The translations under genes were made by a program, and so were the position numbers. From contig NZ_CTEN01000004.1 of assembly GCF_001375655.1 (NCBI RefSeq), positions 310,001-374,000 of the forward strand: 64,000 nt of DNA. The letters are read 5' to 3'. This stretch comes from Streptococcus varani (GTDB taxonomy: Bacteria > Bacillota > Bacilli > Lactobacillales > Streptococcaceae). A model generated the notes under the pieces. That model was not told the DNA's origin, did no database searches, and saw only the letters and a list, made by a program, of their open reading frames with translations. Shown here piece by piece: positions 16,273 to 27,238 of the stretch (position 1 is the first letter of the stretch; each line of letters opens with the position of its first letter).

Positions 16273-17697
16273 CTATCTTAACTTACTGTTAACATGTTCT
16301 TCGACATTTTTATTATGTTCTTCAATGTTAGCGGAATAATACACTGTTCCAGTTGTAACATCAGCCACAAAATAATAATATTCTGTCTTGCTTGGGTTGA
16401 CTGTTGCATCAATAGCCGACAAACTTGGACTGGCAACCGGTCCTGGCATTAATCCGGGATGGACATAAATATTATAAGGGGAATTGATGTTCGTGTCAAT
16501 CCCTGCATCCTCTGCTAAGGTTGTCTTTTCTCCTAACTTACCCATGGCATAGAGAATAGCAATATTAGATTGAAGGGGCATATCAATAGCCAAACGGTTG
16601 TAGAAGACACTGGAAATATTTCTTCGATCTACGTCTGTTGAACCTTCTTTTTCAACAAGAGAAGCTATCGTTAATAGCTGGTTAACATTTAATCCCTTGG
16701 TTGCCAAAACACCATAATAGGGTTGAAGATTGGCATCCGTAGCAGCAAGCATTTTCTCAACCAACTCTTCCATACTGGTTCCTTTGCTATAATCATAGGT
16801 TGCAGGGAAAAGATAACCTTCCAGTTGGTATTTGACACCACTGTCGGCTGCAGGCAAGCTAGCTAGCAAGTTAGGATATTTGCCTTTCATCTTATTGATA
16901 AAATCAGGATTTTTAAGAACCGCTAAAAACTCATCTGAAGAAAATCCAGTTTGATCATCTTTATCTTTGGTATTAACATTATCGGTAACTGCCTTGGCAA
17001 TCTGGTCTACAGTATATCCTTCAATAATGAGAACTTTCCCAGCAATCGGTTCAACTGGGGCAGGTGTCCCGCTTTCTTGAAGAGCCTTAGCCAAATCATC
17101 TACAGACATGGATTGGTTCAGATTATAGAAACCACTTTGAAAATTATTGTAACTTTTCAATTTTGAATAATAGTTAAAGATAGATGCATTCTTAATTAAT
17201 TTGTTCTCAACCAGAATATTTCCAATTTCTTTGGTTGTCGAACCTTGCGGAATTTCAACCTGCACAATTTCTTTAGCACTTGGATTGATTGGATCTAAAC
17301 TAGATTTAACATAGGAGTAACCGGTGTAACCTGTAATAGCTAAAGCCAGTAGAGCAATGACCACAACCACTGTTGCAATGCGTTTAGCTGCTGTCTCTTG
17401 CTTGATACGATGACGATTTCTACGCTTTCTCACATCTGGATCCTCCTGTTCTAACGATTTTTTTAGTTTATCCACTGCTGGAGTAACAAGCGTATCTCCC
17501 AATTCTTGTATAGAACCAATAGTGGGCATGGTCCATTCTAGCTTCGACTTGGCTTCAATATGTTTGACTTCATTTTTCTCAGAAGCTTTTTCATATACTT
17601 CCTCATCAGCAGGGCTCAATTTTCCTTCTTCTAAGGCGCGAAGCATCCGTTCTCGAAAACTAGGGGTTTGTGTGTCTTTTGGTTCTAACTCGTCCAC
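16273..17697 (-). CDS. mltG: Endolytic murein transglycosylase MltG (YceG-like)
   Basis: 474-residue membrane enzyme that cleaves nascent peptidoglycan during septal or peripheral growth. A long, charged cytoplasmic N-terminus (about 105 residues) precedes one transmembrane helix (about 108-128, IATVVVVIALLALAITGYTG). The extracellular YceG domain follows, with a LysM-like segment (VQVEIPQGSTTKEIGNILVENKLI) and the catalytic region (LLTIASLVEKEGSTDVDRRNISSVFYNRL, with the conserved Glu, and SPYNIYVHPGLMPGPVASPSLSA). The start is a GTG at 17695-17697 behind AAAGGAG. The extended cytoplasmic N-terminus is usual in streptococcal MltG. Confidence 0.93.
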   Translation of the reverse strand: MDELEPKDTQTPSFRERMLRALEEGKLSPADEEVYEKASEKNEVKHIEAKSKLEWTMPTIGSIQELGDTLVTPAVDKLKKSLEQEDPDVRKRRNRHRIKQETAAKRIATVVVVIALLALAITGYTGYSYVKSSLDPINPSAKEIVQVEIPQGSTTKEIGNILVENKLIKNASIFNYYSKLKSYNNFQSGFYNLNQSMSVDDLAKALQESGTPAPVEPIAGKVLIIEGYTVDQIAKAVTDNVNTKDKDDQTGFSSDEFLAVLKNPDFINKMKGKYPNLLASLPAADSGVKYQLEGYLFPATYDYSKGTSMEELVEKMLAATDANLQPYYGVLATKGLNVNQLLTIASLVEKEGSTDVDRRNISSVFYNRLAIDMPLQSNIAILYAMGKLGEKTTLAEDAGIDTNINSPYNIYVHPGLMPGPVASPSLSAIDATVNPSKTEYYYFVADVTTGTVYYSANIEEHNKNVEEHVNSKLR

Positions 17698-17815
17698 CTA
17701 ATGAAACTCCTTTCACACAATTACTTGATATTATATCTTAAATGTCTTTTAAAAGCAAGAATTTCCCCATTTATAGGCCTCTTAGAGCACTTTTTCCTGA
17801 AAATTCCCTTTGGTA

Positions 17816-17853
17816 AAAAAAGACAAATCAGCAGACTGAATCTGCCGATTTAT
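17816..17853 (-). terminator. Terminator of murC
   Basis: Stem AAATCGGCAGA/TCTGCTGATTT with one mismatch, followed on the minus strand by GTCTTTTTTT. It lies in the murC-mltG gap. Confidence 0.8.
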
Positions 17854-17860
17854 TTTTACA

Positions 17861-19192
17861 TTATTGGACATTCCTAGATAGGTTGGATAGGAGTTTTTCG
17901 AAGGAATATTCATAAGATTGAATATCGCCTGCTCCCATGAAGACATATACAGCATTTTCATGATCTAAGAGTGGTGAAGTATTTTCAACAGTAACTAAAC
18001 CGCCTTTTTTGCTGATTTTAGCTGCTAAATCTTCAACCTTAACTTCTCCCTTGTCCACTTCACGCGCAGAACCGTAAATTTGAGCTAGATAAACTGCATC
18101 TGCATCATTAAGCGCCTGGGCAAATTCATCCAAGAGGGCAATGGTTCGTGTAAAGGTATGAGGTTGGAAAACAGCTACAATTTCCTTACTTGGATACTTC
18201 TGACGAGCTGCATCGATTGTTGCAATAATCTCCGTTGGGTGATGAGCAAAGTCATCAATGATAACGGTCTCATTAACCACTTTCTCCGTGAAACGACGTT
18301 TTACACCAGCAAAAGTTGGGAAGTGTTCTGCTACTAAAGCCAAGTCAAAACCAGCTACATAAAGATTGGCAATAACTGCTGTCGCATTCAGGATATTGTG
18401 TTTTCCAAAGGTTGGAATTTGGAACTGACCAAGTTCTTCTTGACCGTGACGAACTTTAAATTGGGAACCTGTCGTCGATGGTTTTAAGTCATAAGCGATA
18501 AAGTCATCATTTTCTTCAAAACCATAGTAGTAAATAGGGGCATTGGCAGTAATCCGACGCAATTGCTCATCTTCTCCATAGACGAAAAGAGCTTTTTTAA
18601 CCTGTTTGGCATAGTCATTAAAAGCATTGAAGACATCTTCCAAACTAGTAAAGTAGTCCGGGTGGTCAAAATCAATATTAGTAATGATGCTATACTCTGG
18701 ATAATAGGGTTTGAAATGACGTTCATATTCATCAGATTCAAAGACGAAATTCTGGGCATTGGCAGAACCACGGCCTGTACCATCCCCAATCAAAAATGAA
18801 GTGTCTGTAATATGGCTCATAACATGAGCAAAGAGACCTGTAGTAGATGTCTTCCCATGGGCACCGGCAACACCAAAACTAGTGAATTGACGCATGAAAT
18901 CACCAAGGAATTCGTGGTAACGCTTGTAGGTTAGACCTAATTTATCCGCATAGGCAATTTCAACATTATTATCTGGACGAAAGGCGTTACCCGCAATCAA
19001 CTCCACATCTGATGTGATATTTTTCTCATCAAATGGTAAAACATCAATTCCTGCTTGCTCTAAACCACGTTGGGTGAAATAATATTTGTCGACATCACTC
19101 CCTTGAACCTTGTGGCCCATTTGATGCAACATGAGGGCAAGGGCACTCATTCCTGAACCCTTAATCCCGATAAAATGATAGGTTTTTGTCAT
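17861..19192 (-). CDS. murC: UDP-N-acetylmuramate-L-alanine ligase MurC
   Basis: 443-residue cytoplasmic ligase adding L-Ala to UDP-MurNAc with ATP. The N-terminal UDP-binding domain starts [19 protein letters not shown]; the ATP loop is [18 protein letters not shown]; the central domain has [10 protein letters not shown]; the C-terminal ligase domain has [12 protein letters not shown] and VFQPHTFTR. It is 5 bases downstream of the hypothetical gene and SNF2 cluster, the same order as in pneumococcus. Confidence 0.96.
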   Translation of the reverse strand: MTKTYHFIGIKGSGMSALALMLHQMGHKVQGSDVDKYYFTQRGLEQAGIDVLPFDEKNITSDVELIAGNAFRPDNNVEIAYADKLGLTYKRYHEFLGDFMRQFTSFGVAGAHGKTSTTGLFAHVMSHITDTSFLIGDGTGRGSANAQNFVFESDEYERHFKPYYPEYSIITNIDFDHPDYFTSLEDVFNAFNDYAKQVKKALFVYGEDEQLRRITANAPIYYYGFEENDDFIAYDLKPSTTGSQFKVRHGQEELGQFQIPTFGKHNILNATAVIANLYVAGFDLALVAEHFPTFAGVKRRFTEKVVNETVIIDDFAHHPTEIIATIDAARQKYPSKEIVAVFQPHTFTRTIALLDEFAQALNDADAVYLAQIYGSAREVDKGEVKVEDLAAKISKKGGLVTVENTSPLLDHENAVYVFMGAGDIQSYEYSFEKLLSNLSRNVQ

Positions 19193-19196
19193 TAGA

Positions 19197-19877
19197 TTAT
19201 ACTTCCTCTTCCATATGCGTCAAATTCAATTCTTGCGCCATGCGGCGTTCCTGATTGATTTTTCGCTCAGGGTAATTATATATTTGGCTTTTTTTCAAGA
19301 AATCATAAGAATTCTTGCGCTGATTAACTTCTTTCCCACGATCTTCTTTATCGAGTGAATAAACAGCAGGCATATCTGCTAAAATATAGGTCGTTTGGCG
19401 TAAACGGTCTGCTAATTGAGTCAAGTGCTCATTACGTTTTTTAACCAAATGGGCTGTGGGTTCTGCTTTGATCACCTGACTATGTAAGGTTGGTTTTTCA
19501 TCCTTAAGATAAGCTGCGGAACGTTTTTTCTTTAAATCTTCACGAGCTTGCTCCCTAGCTAATTGTCCTTGAGTCTTATGGTCTGGATGGTGGGCATCTA
19601 GGACAGCCGGTCGAATTGTTTTTTGCATTCGGTCACGCCTTGAATAGGGACTCGGCTCAGCATGAAAAAGAGGAGGCAAAAGATCTTCAGGGATATCTCT
19701 CTCCACATGACTTTCCTGTCTTCTAGGCCTTGGCTCTTCCTGCCAATCGTATTCTTTTTCTTGGTAATGACCTTTGATGTTGCTAATGAGATCTGATTCA
19801 TCATAGAGGGACATCTGGGGACTTGGTTCTAAGATTGGCTCATCATCTGCAACTATTGGAAATACTGTTCTTCTCAT
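19197..19877 (-). CDS. Conserved streptococcal hypothetical protein between snf and murC
   Basis: 226 residues from the ATG at 19875-19877, chosen because AAAGGA precedes it by seven bases; the frame is open five codons further. The protein is very hydrophilic, rich in Lys, Arg, Glu and Gln, with no membrane segment or known catalytic motif and probably much disorder and helix ([32 protein letters not shown]). A gene in the same place occurs in other streptococci between the SNF2 helicase and murC. Function not recognised. Confidence 0.75.
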   Translation of the reverse strand: MRRTVFPIVADDEPILEPSPQMSLYDESDLISNIKGHYQEKEYDWQEEPRPRRQESHVERDIPEDLLPPLFHAEPSPYSRRDRMQKTIRPAVLDAHHPDHKTQGQLAREQAREDLKKKRSAAYLKDEKPTLHSQVIKAEPTAHLVKKRNEHLTQLADRLRQTTYILADMPAVYSLDKEDRGKEVNQRKNSYDFLKKSQIYNYPERKINQERRMAQELNLTHMEEEV

Positions 19878-19935
19878 AGGAATTCCTTTCAAGAAATTAT
19901 TATAGCATATTTAGCTTATTTTAGCCTCTACTTGT

Positions 19936-22900
19936 TTAGGAAATCCCCAAAATCTCCCTAATTTCTTGGGCAGTCATACTTGCTCGACTCTCATTGCCAT
20001 CTAGAACAGCTGTGACCAAATTTTTCTTGGTCTCCTGTAGAGCCTGAATTTTCTCTTCAATGGTTCCTCTGGTAATCAGTCGATAAAACTCAACTTTTTC
20101 CGTTTGTCCCATGCGATGGGCCCGACTGATAGCCTGAGCTTCAACAGCTGGATTCCACCAAAGATCCACTAAGATAACGGTATCTGCTCCTGTGAGATTC
20201 AATCCCACTCCTCCAGCCTTGAGGGAAATAAGGAAGACATCTCGACTCCCCGCATTAAAGGCTCGGGTCATGGTTTGCCTTTGGCCAGCTGGTGTTGAGC
20301 CGGTCAATTTGTAACTAGACAAACCTAATCTAGTCAAGTCAGACTCAATGATTTCCAACATATCCCTAAACTGAGAAAAGATTAGGACACGGTGATTGCC
20401 CTCCTTTAGTTGGACTAGGAGGTCACGAAGGCTGTCTAGTTTTCCACTATCACCTTGATAATCATCCATAAAGAGTTTGGGCGTGTCACAAATTTGCCGG
20501 AGTCTCGTTATACCAGAAAGAATTTCAATTTTGCGACGATTGATTTCCGCTAAACTGGCACCAACGATACTGGCCTGCATCTGCTGCAATTGAGCCAGAT
20601 ATATTGCCTTCTGGCTATCTGTCAATTCATTGAGAACATTCACCTCAATCAAATCAGGCAATTCCAGCAAGACATCCTCTTTTTTCCGGCGGAGGACAAA
20701 CGGTTTTATGATACGCGCTACCTGTGAGGCTGATAATTTACTAAAGTCCACCCTATTGGGCAATAGACCGGGTAGAACAATCTGAAAAATAGACCAGATT
20801 TCAGCTAGATTATTTTCAATCGGCGTGCCCGACAGAGCAAAACAATTCCCGACCTCAAAGTCTCGTAAGTGTTGAGCAATTTTGGTCTGAGAGTTTTTCA
20901 TGACTTGAGCTTCATCTAAAATCAAGTAATCGTAATGTTTATTGGCTTGATAAGTCTCAATATCTTGTCGAAAAGAGGCATAGCTGGTCACAAGTACCTG
21001 ATGGTCCTTTGCTAAAATAGCATCTCTCTCTAACTTGTGGCCATAGACTACAGCAACATCCAATTGAGGGGCGAAGCGATGGAACTCTTCTTGCCAGTTA
21101 TAAATCAGACTGGCAGGTGCTAAGATGAGCACGCGAGAATCTTTTTTAATTTGCTGACTGAGAAAGGCAATGGTTTGCAAAGTTTTCCCTAAGCCCATAT
21201 CATCTGCTAAAATTCCACCAAAACCATATTTATCAAGCATGGATAACCACTTGACACCCTCTGTTTGATAGGTTCGCAAATCCGCTTGAAGGTTCAACTT
21301 GGAAAGTGGATACGATTCAGGATGAGCCAAATCATGAGCTAATTCTTGAAAATCTGTAGACAAGTGGACTTGATGACGATTTTCAAGAGTCTGAGCCAAC
21401 TGATAGCCAGCTAATTTGTTGAGGGTCAGATGGCCACCAGACGCATGGCGAGCTCGCAAGAACTGCAAGGTCTGGCTGATTTTCTTCGTCTCTTCATCAA
21501 AAACAAGCAGATGGCCCGTTTTACTAGTAAAGTAGGCTTCTTGGTTCAAAAGGGCCTGTGTTGCTGCCTGGATCTCATCTACTGCAATACCCGAAAAATC
21601 AAAGGAGATATCCAGAAGAGAGCCTGATGTAGACACTGAGATTTGAGGAGCGTCCTCCACTAGCAAATCTTCTACTTCCTGTGCCAGAGTCAAGACTCCT
21701 AAAGTTCGCAGATTACTCAAGCCATCCGTAAAGAACTGATAGAGATCTTTTGCTTGTAAGACTTCACGTTGGGCATGGAATTTTCCTCTGAACCCCAAAT
21801 TTTCAATAGTTGCAACTATTCTTTGCAGATGATGATAATTGGGTAGAAAAGGAAGCTCTTCTAAATCTTCTTGACTCTTGACTAAGATACCTGCAAAATC
21901 GAGGGTGGTTTCTAAATATAAGAGTTGATCCACTTTTGATAAATAAAAGGCAGCTTGAAAATTGTGAATTCTGAATTTCTTAGGAGCAATAACCTTGCCA
22001 AGCAATTGTAGATCTTCAAGCACCAAAGCTAACTTTTCCTGATCCTGATAATCAACCTGGATTTTTTTAAGGCCATCATCCGCAACAATAAGACTTTTTA
22101 GAGAGGCAAGTAAGGCCCTTTCTTGGCGGTTTAAATAATAAAGACTGTTGTCTATTATGAGGTAGCGACCTTGCATCAAGTCTTGAATCGGTCTTTCCTT
22201 AATGAGAAGCTCCAGCATGTGGGTATGAGCCTTTAGTTCAAAATGAAAAAGACCTAAATTTGCATCATAAGGCAATACAAAAACATTCGAGTAAACACTA
22301 ACTCCGTGAGAAAATTGAAAGGAGGAGAGTCCTTGTAAAAGTTCCAATCCTTCCTCAAAATAGGCCAGTGGAAGGCGTAAACTACGGCCAAAATTGACTA
22401 AAACATCACTAGCCACTAAGTTTTTTTCTGGAATCAGCTGCCATAGAAATTCAATCAAATCTTGACTGGCTCTATCAAACTCCTCAAAGGAAAGTGGTTC
22501 GTAATAATTTTTTCCAATCTGATAGTGTCCACCATGATCCAAAATTTTTAGAAAAGCTCCAATATCACGGATAACATAGCTACGTTGATCCGGTATACGG
22601 CTGATTTTCAAGGTCCAGTCAATTTGCTTATCATAAGCTCCTAAAGAACCTTCGGCCACCAGTCGGTACTTAACTAGTTTGGGCTCTAGTGACCCCAAAA
22701 TCTTATCCAAAAAGAGGCCACCAAAGTAATTGTGACGTTCTCTTTCCTCTTCTTTTTGACTCTCTTTCTGGACTTGCTCAATCATCTCCTTAACAGAAGA
22801 GTCGTTCTTGAGAAAGTACTCCGTTGCTGCTAGATGTTGGCAATAGTCTTTTTGAGAAAAAAGAGAACAAGTACAGGACAAATCCTGTCCGTCCAAATGG

Positions 22901-23028
22901 TAGTAAAAATCCTCTCCTGCAATTCGCAAAAAAAGTTTTTGACCGTCTACTTTTTCAAGGGATAATTGGCCTTTTTCATAATATTCAATTCCTTCTTGGC
23001 GTACACGGCCCGGCATCATTCTACTCAT
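19936..23028 (-). CDS. SNF2-family DEAD/DEAH-box ATPase with SWIM zinc finger
   Basis: 1030 residues. An N-terminal SWIM zinc finger (CTCSLFSQKDYCQH, about residues 52-66) and a long SNF2-associated middle region precede the two RecA-like lobes: Walker A in GGILADDMGLGKTLQT, box II LILDEAQVMKNSQT, ALSGTPIENNL, then the C-terminal lobe with VLIFSQFRDML, LISLKAGGVGLNLTGAD and AISRAHRMGQTEKV. These proteins remodel protein-nucleic acid complexes, possibly recycling RNA polymerase like RapA. The exact role in streptococci is not known. It is the first gene of a small operon with the hypothetical gene and murC. Confidence 0.9.
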   Translation of the reverse strand: MSRMMPGRVRQEGIEYYEKGQLSLEKVDGQKLFLRIAGEDFYYHLDGQDLSCTCSLFSQKDYCQHLAATEYFLKNDSSVKEMIEQVQKESQKEEERERHNYFGGLFLDKILGSLEPKLVKYRLVAEGSLGAYDKQIDWTLKISRIPDQRSYVIRDIGAFLKILDHGGHYQIGKNYYEPLSFEEFDRASQDLIEFLWQLIPEKNLVASDVLVNFGRSLRLPLAYFEEGLELLQGLSSFQFSHGVSVYSNVFVLPYDANLGLFHFELKAHTHMLELLIKERPIQDLMQGRYLIIDNSLYYLNRQERALLASLKSLIVADDGLKKIQVDYQDQEKLALVLEDLQLLGKVIAPKKFRIHNFQAAFYLSKVDQLLYLETTLDFAGILVKSQEDLEELPFLPNYHHLQRIVATIENLGFRGKFHAQREVLQAKDLYQFFTDGLSNLRTLGVLTLAQEVEDLLVEDAPQISVSTSGSLLDISFDFSGIAVDEIQAATQALLNQEAYFTSKTGHLLVFDEETKKISQTLQFLRARHASGGHLTLNKLAGYQLAQTLENRHQVHLSTDFQELAHDLAHPESYPLSKLNLQADLRTYQTEGVKWLSMLDKYGFGGILADDMGLGKTLQTIAFLSQQIKKDSRVLILAPASLIYNWQEEFHRFAPQLDVAVVYGHKLERDAILAKDHQVLVTSYASFRQDIETYQANKHYDYLILDEAQVMKNSQTKIAQHLRDFEVGNCFALSGTPIENNLAEIWSIFQIVLPGLLPNRVDFSKLSASQVARIIKPFVLRRKKEDVLLELPDLIEVNVLNELTDSQKAIYLAQLQQMQASIVGASLAEINRRKIEILSGITRLRQICDTPKLFMDDYQGDSGKLDSLRDLLVQLKEGNHRVLIFSQFRDMLEIIESDLTRLGLSSYKLTGSTPAGQRQTMTRAFNAGSRDVFLISLKAGGVGLNLTGADTVILVDLWWNPAVEAQAISRAHRMGQTEKVEFYRLITRGTIEEKIQALQETKKNLVTAVLDGNESRASMTAQEIREILGIS

Positions 23029-23085
23029 TTTTCAATTCATACCCTTTTCAATTCATCCTTTCATTATAGCACACTTACCAAGAAA

Positions 23086-23118
23086 CAAAAAGAACCTCAC
23101 ATCAAAAAGAGAGGTTCT
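23086..23118 (-). terminator. Terminator of der
   Basis: 8-bp stem AGAACCTC/GAGGTTCT (23091-23098 with 23111-23118) followed on the minus strand by TTTTTG. Confidence 0.85.
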
Positions 23119-23135
23119 ATTCTTTTATTTAAATT

Positions 23136-24446
23136 TTATTTTCTCTTACGTGCAATCAGATGAATTGGTGTCCCTTCAAAGACAAAGGCTTTTCGGATTT
23201 GGTTTTCCAAGAAACGCAGGTAGGAGAAATGCATGAGTTCTTCTTCATTGACAAAGACCACAAATGTTGGTGGCTTGGTCGCAACCTGGGTTGCATAGAA
23301 GATTTTAAGACGTCTGCCCTTATCTGTTGGTGTTGGGTTAATGGCAATGGCATCCATGATGACATCGTTCAGAACAGCTGATGGGATACGGGTATTTTGA
23401 CTTTGACTGATCTGTTTGATCATGTCCGGTAACTTATGCAGGCGCTGTTTGGTCAAGGCAGATACAAAGACGATCGGTGCATAAGCCAAATATTGGAACT
23501 GGTCACGAATGTCCTCTTCCCAGTTCTTCATAGTATGGTTATCTTTTTCCAAAGTATCCCATTTGTTGACAACAATGATGATTCCTTTACCCGCTTCATG
23601 GGCAAAACCAGCAATCCGCTTGTCATATTCGCGAATGCCTTCTTCAGCATTGACGACCATGAGGACAACATCTGAGCGATCAATGGCACGCATGGCACGC
23701 ATAACAGAGTATTTCTCTGTGTTTTCATAGACCTTACCAGACTTCCGCATACCTGCCGTATCAATCATGGTAAATTCTTGGCCTTCGCTGTCAGTAAAAT
23801 GAGTGTCAATCGCATCTCGAGTCGTTCCAGCAACTGGGCTAGCAATGACTCGGTCCTCACCCAAAATCGCATTGATTAGACTGGACTTCCCAACATTTGG
23901 ACGGCCGATAAGACTGAAGCGAATGACATCTTCGTTTTCAGGCTCTACTTCTGTCGGAAGTTTTTCGACAATGGCATCTAAGACATCACCCGTACCGATA
24001 CCGTGAACAGATGAAACGGGGTAAGGATCTCCCAAGCCAAGAGCATAGAAATCATAGATTTCATTTCGCATCTCTGGATTGTCTACTTTGTTGACAGCTA
24101 AAATAACTGGTTTATGGGTCTTGTAAAGAATGCGAGCAACATATTCATCCGCATCCGTAATCCCTTCTTTTCCAGATACAACAAAAACAATGACATCTGC
24201 CTCATCCATGGCAATTTCAGCCTGATGCTTAATTTGGGTCATGAAAGGGGCGTCTACATCATCGATACCACCCGTATCAATGATAGAGAATTTACGGTTG
24301 AGCCAGTCGGCTGTTGCGTAGATGCGATCACGGGTTACGCCTTCGACATCTTCGACAATGGAAATCCGTTCTCCTGCAATTCGATTAAATAGTGTTGATT
24401 TTCCAACGTTGGGACGTCCCACGATGGCGATGGTTGGTAAAGCCAT
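23136..24446 (-). CDS. der: Ribosome biogenesis GTPase Der (EngA)
   Basis: 436 residues with two tandem Era-like GTPase domains and a KH-like C-terminus, required for 50S subunit maturation. Domain 1: [20 protein letters not shown]. Domain 2 (from about residue 177): [25 protein letters not shown]. The KH-like domain ends [15 protein letters not shown]. Complete. Confidence 0.97.
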   Translation of the reverse strand: MALPTIAIVGRPNVGKSTLFNRIAGERISIVEDVEGVTRDRIYATADWLNRKFSIIDTGGIDDVDAPFMTQIKHQAEIAMDEADVIVFVVSGKEGITDADEYVARILYKTHKPVILAVNKVDNPEMRNEIYDFYALGLGDPYPVSSVHGIGTGDVLDAIVEKLPTEVEPENEDVIRFSLIGRPNVGKSSLINAILGEDRVIASPVAGTTRDAIDTHFTDSEGQEFTMIDTAGMRKSGKVYENTEKYSVMRAMRAIDRSDVVLMVVNAEEGIREYDKRIAGFAHEAGKGIIIVVNKWDTLEKDNHTMKNWEEDIRDQFQYLAYAPIVFVSALTKQRLHKLPDMIKQISQSQNTRIPSAVLNDVIMDAIAINPTPTDKGRRLKIFYATQVATKPPTFVVFVNEEELMHFSYLRFLENQIRKAFVFEGTPIHLIARKRK

Positions 24447-24466
24447 GAGGCCTCCTCTTTTCGTTT

Positions 24467-25180
24467 CTAAAGTAATTTATTTTTTTCGAGAACAGCCTTG
24501 GTTTCAGGTTGTTCAGTTTCTTTGAATTGGTTTACTAGACGTTCAGACCAGAGTTCTGTCTGACGAGCGCCTGCATACTCTGTTTGAATCGCATCGTGAG
24601 CTTCAATAGTGTCTACCGTCTGCTCCTTGTATTCTTCCTGAAAAACAAAAGTATCTAGGGCTAGGCGCGGTTTGACCGGGAAGTTCTGATTGGGAACACC
24701 CAAGGCAATACAGAAAACTGGATAAGTGTAATCAGGCAAGTTGAATATTTCCGCTACCGCTAGAGCCGAATGACGAATCATACCGATGAAAACTCCGCCA
24801 TAACCCAAACTTTCCGCTGCCAGCATGGCATTTTGACCAGCAAGAGCAGCATCCACGGATGAAATAAGAAGATTTTCCGTACCTTTTGCATCAAAGGTCG
24901 CACTATGAAGTTCTGCTGCCTTGCTCGCTCGGTTGTGATCTCCCACAAAAAGTAAAATGGTATCAGCCTGTATAATAGCTGGCTGAGGGGTCAACTCGCA
25001 GAGAGCTCTCTTTTTCTCCTCCGACCGTACCACGATGATGGAGTAGGATTGGAAATTTTTCCAAGAGGAAGCTGCACCAGCTGCTTCTAAAATTTTTTGC
25101 AGGTCTTCATCCGGAATACTTTCATCTTTGAAACGGCGAACAGAAGAATGAGCCATCATCAGTTTAATGCTTTCATTCAT
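24467..25180 (-). CDS. NADPH-dependent nitroreductase/oxidoreductase (NfsA/FRP type)
   Basis: 237-residue FMN flavoprotein of the nitroreductase superfamily. The FMN-binding signature is at the N-terminus ([44 protein letters not shown]), and the NfsA-type middle segment ([43 protein letters not shown]) is clear. It probably reduces quinones, nitro compounds or flavins with NADPH; substrate unknown. Its ATG overlaps the dnaI stop (ATGA), so it is in the dnaB-dnaI operon. der starts 20 bases further on. Confidence 0.88.
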   Translation of the reverse strand: MNESIKLMMAHSSVRRFKDESIPDEDLQKILEAAGAASSWKNFQSYSIIVVRSEEKKRALCELTPQPAIIQADTILLFVGDHNRASKAAELHSATFDAKGTENLLISSVDAALAGQNAMLAAESLGYGGVFIGMIRHSALAVAEIFNLPDYTYPVFCIALGVPNQNFPVKPRLALDTFVFQEEYKEQTVDTIEAHDAIQTEYAGARQTELWSERLVNQFKETEQPETKAVLEKNKLL

Positions 25181-26073
25181 CGGCGGTTGACTCCTTTCAA
25201 AAACATCTCATTGGCTAAATAGCGAATCCTTTCCATGACTCTCTTTGCCTGCCAGGTTTCGTCACCCGTTTTTCCAGATGCAAAATGACGTTCCAACTCT
25301 TTAAGTGAAAAGTTTGAGGTGAAAAATGTAGGTAAGTCTTCTTGCATACGGTACTGAAGAATGACCTGCAAAACATCATCACGGACCCAGGGACTATGTT
25401 GCTCAGCTCCAATATCATCTAATACCAAAACTTGCGACATTTTAACCGCATCAATTCTCTCTTTAACTGAACCATCTTTGATAGCATTTTTTATATCCAC
25501 AACAAAGGTTGGATAATGGATCATGGTGGTAGACAATAGACAGGTCTTTGACAGTAGATTAGCGAGATAGGCCATCAGGTAACTCTTACCAATTCCGAAT
25601 TGCCCATAGAGATAGATACCTTTTGGTTTCTCCTCAACCCTCTTCACAAAATCGGTAATGGCCAACATAACCTCAACACGATTCTCATCGCTGCGATCAA
25701 TATCAGATACCGTAATATTGCGCAACACATTAGGCATGTTAATCAGTTGGATCCTATTTTTTATACTTTCTAGTTTGCGAATTTCTACCAATTCTTCTGT
25801 TTCTAAATAGGAAACATCTGCATAACCTTCATTCATAATGAGAACTGGTTGGTAACCTTTTGCAATGTAGGTTGAATCTCCATCCAAAAAATGTTTCCGC
25901 TCGTTAATAAACTCATAGAATTTGGAAATAGAACGGTTGATTTCATCTTGACTCAGATGGTTCTCCTTGATGAAATCAGCTACATCTTTATCCTGTAAAA
26001 TACTTGCGACAAGTTCTTCATAGGACTGACCACGATGTGAATTTTTTTCTAATTTTTCTTGAACAGATTTCAT
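25177..26073 (-). CDS. dnaI: Primosomal helicase loader DnaI
   Basis: 298-residue AAA+ ATPase that loads the replicative helicase DnaC onto the origin. The N-terminal helicase-binding domain spans about 1-100; the ATPase has Walker A LYGQFGIGKSYLMAYLAN, Walker B VLVLDDIGAEQ and a sensor region TFFTSNFSLKELERH. It overlaps dnaB by 4 bases. Confidence 0.95.
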   Translation of the reverse strand: MKSVQEKLEKNSHRGQSYEELVASILQDKDVADFIKENHLSQDEINRSISKFYEFINERKHFLDGDSTYIAKGYQPVLIMNEGYADVSYLETEELVEIRKLESIKNRIQLINMPNVLRNITVSDIDRSDENRVEVMLAITDFVKRVEEKPKGIYLYGQFGIGKSYLMAYLANLLSKTCLLSTTMIHYPTFVVDIKNAIKDGSVKERIDAVKMSQVLVLDDIGAEQHSPWVRDDVLQVILQYRMQEDLPTFFTSNFSLKELERHFASGKTGDETWQAKRVMERIRYLANEMFLKGVNRR

Positions 26074-27236
26074 GCATTCCCTCCTTTACTTTCCATTTCT
26101 TCTAACTCACGATAAAGAGCGGCTAACTTTGCTTGACCGGCTTCAGTCTGTTTGGTATCTACTTCTTCTTGACTCCAGCTTGGGACATTCGATGTTTGAT
26201 TGGTATTTTCCTTTTTAGCCCCGGGTTTAGACCTATCTCGTAGGGCTTCGATCGCTGATTCAGCAGTTCTGATTTCCTTGTAAGAAAAATCATTCCCTAG
26301 CTTGAGAGCGTACTTTTCATTAAGATTAGCTGAGTCAACTTTATTAAAGGTATAGAGAACAATAATGTTGATGACTTCATTCAACAAGCCTAGATTAGCT
26401 AATTCCGTCAGACATTTCTTCTCAGAAGCAATCACTGCAGCTTTCTTACTGCTCTTGATAGCTGTCAAAAAATCTAAGGGAAGCAAGGACTTACTCTCAC
26501 GAATAATGGCTTCTTCGCTTGCAGAAAACGGCCCTTTTGTTCTCTCTTGTTTCTGTTCAGAAAGAACTTTTTCCTGCATCCGTTTGAGTGAAATTTTGTG
26601 ATTAACAGCCGTTTGACGAGCCACTTGATAGGCATCCATCCAAGTCCAGTTCTCTTGTTCCGCCAAATGATACAATCCAATGATGTCCGTCTCTTCATCC
26701 TGAAACAGGAGATGGTTGCGGGCCATGGTTTGCTTAAAAGCACCCAAATCAAAGCGATGGACTATATTCTTAAGAGGATCAATTTGACCATCCATTTGGA
26801 AAACTTCAGAAAAAGGCTTGGAGATATTCTTTTCTGGATTTGGCAGGTTAATCTTCATCTGCTCCACAGCTGACTCTCCGATTTTTTTGACCAAAAGAGC
26901 ACGATAGAGCTCATTGTTTAAAAATTCTTGTTTTGACAGAGGTGCTTGTAATACTAAGATGAACTCCTCATCTTTTTGGTAAATGGACAGAAGTTTCATG
27001 GCAGTCAGAAGGTCAAAAGCTTGTTCTAGAGCCTGAGTACCAAAATTGAGATGGTTTAAAATTTGACTAAATCGATAGCGACCAAAACCCTGGTCATTGC
27101 TTACACAAAGGTAGTGATAGAGGGCGAAAGCCTGCAAGCCGATAATGGGCTGATAACAAGTACTCAGACTGACCGAGTCCGGCCAAATTGCTAGCTTACC
27201 CACAAAAGAATAGGTGTGGTTAGGTCTCATAATCAT
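26070..27236 (-). CDS. dnaB: Replication initiation/membrane attachment protein DnaB
   Basis: 388 residues. Gram-positive DnaB (not the helicase) recruits DnaI and the helicase during initiation and restart. The N-terminal winged-helix region (YSFVGKLAIWPDSVSLSTCYQPIIGLQAFALYHYL) and the C-terminal DnaB_2/DnaD-like domain (AIKSSKKAAVIASEKKCLTELANLGLLNEVINIIVLYTFNKVD) are recognisable. Start codon uncertain between the first two Met codons. It follows nrdR by 2 bases and is coupled to dnaI. Confidence 0.92.
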   Translation of the reverse strand: MIMRPNHTYSFVGKLAIWPDSVSLSTCYQPIIGLQAFALYHYLCVSNDQGFGRYRFSQILNHLNFGTQALEQAFDLLTAMKLLSIYQKDEEFILVLQAPLSKQEFLNNELYRALLVKKIGESAVEQMKINLPNPEKNISKPFSEVFQMDGQIDPLKNIVHRFDLGAFKQTMARNHLLFQDEETDIIGLYHLAEQENWTWMDAYQVARQTAVNHKISLKRMQEKVLSEQKQERTKGPFSASEEAIIRESKSLLPLDFLTAIKSSKKAAVIASEKKCLTELANLGLLNEVINIIVLYTFNKVDSANLNEKYALKLGNDFSYKEIRTAESAIEALRDRSKPGAKKENTNQTSNVPSWSQEEVDTKQTEAGQAKLAALYRELEEMESKGGNA

Positions 27237-27238
27237 CT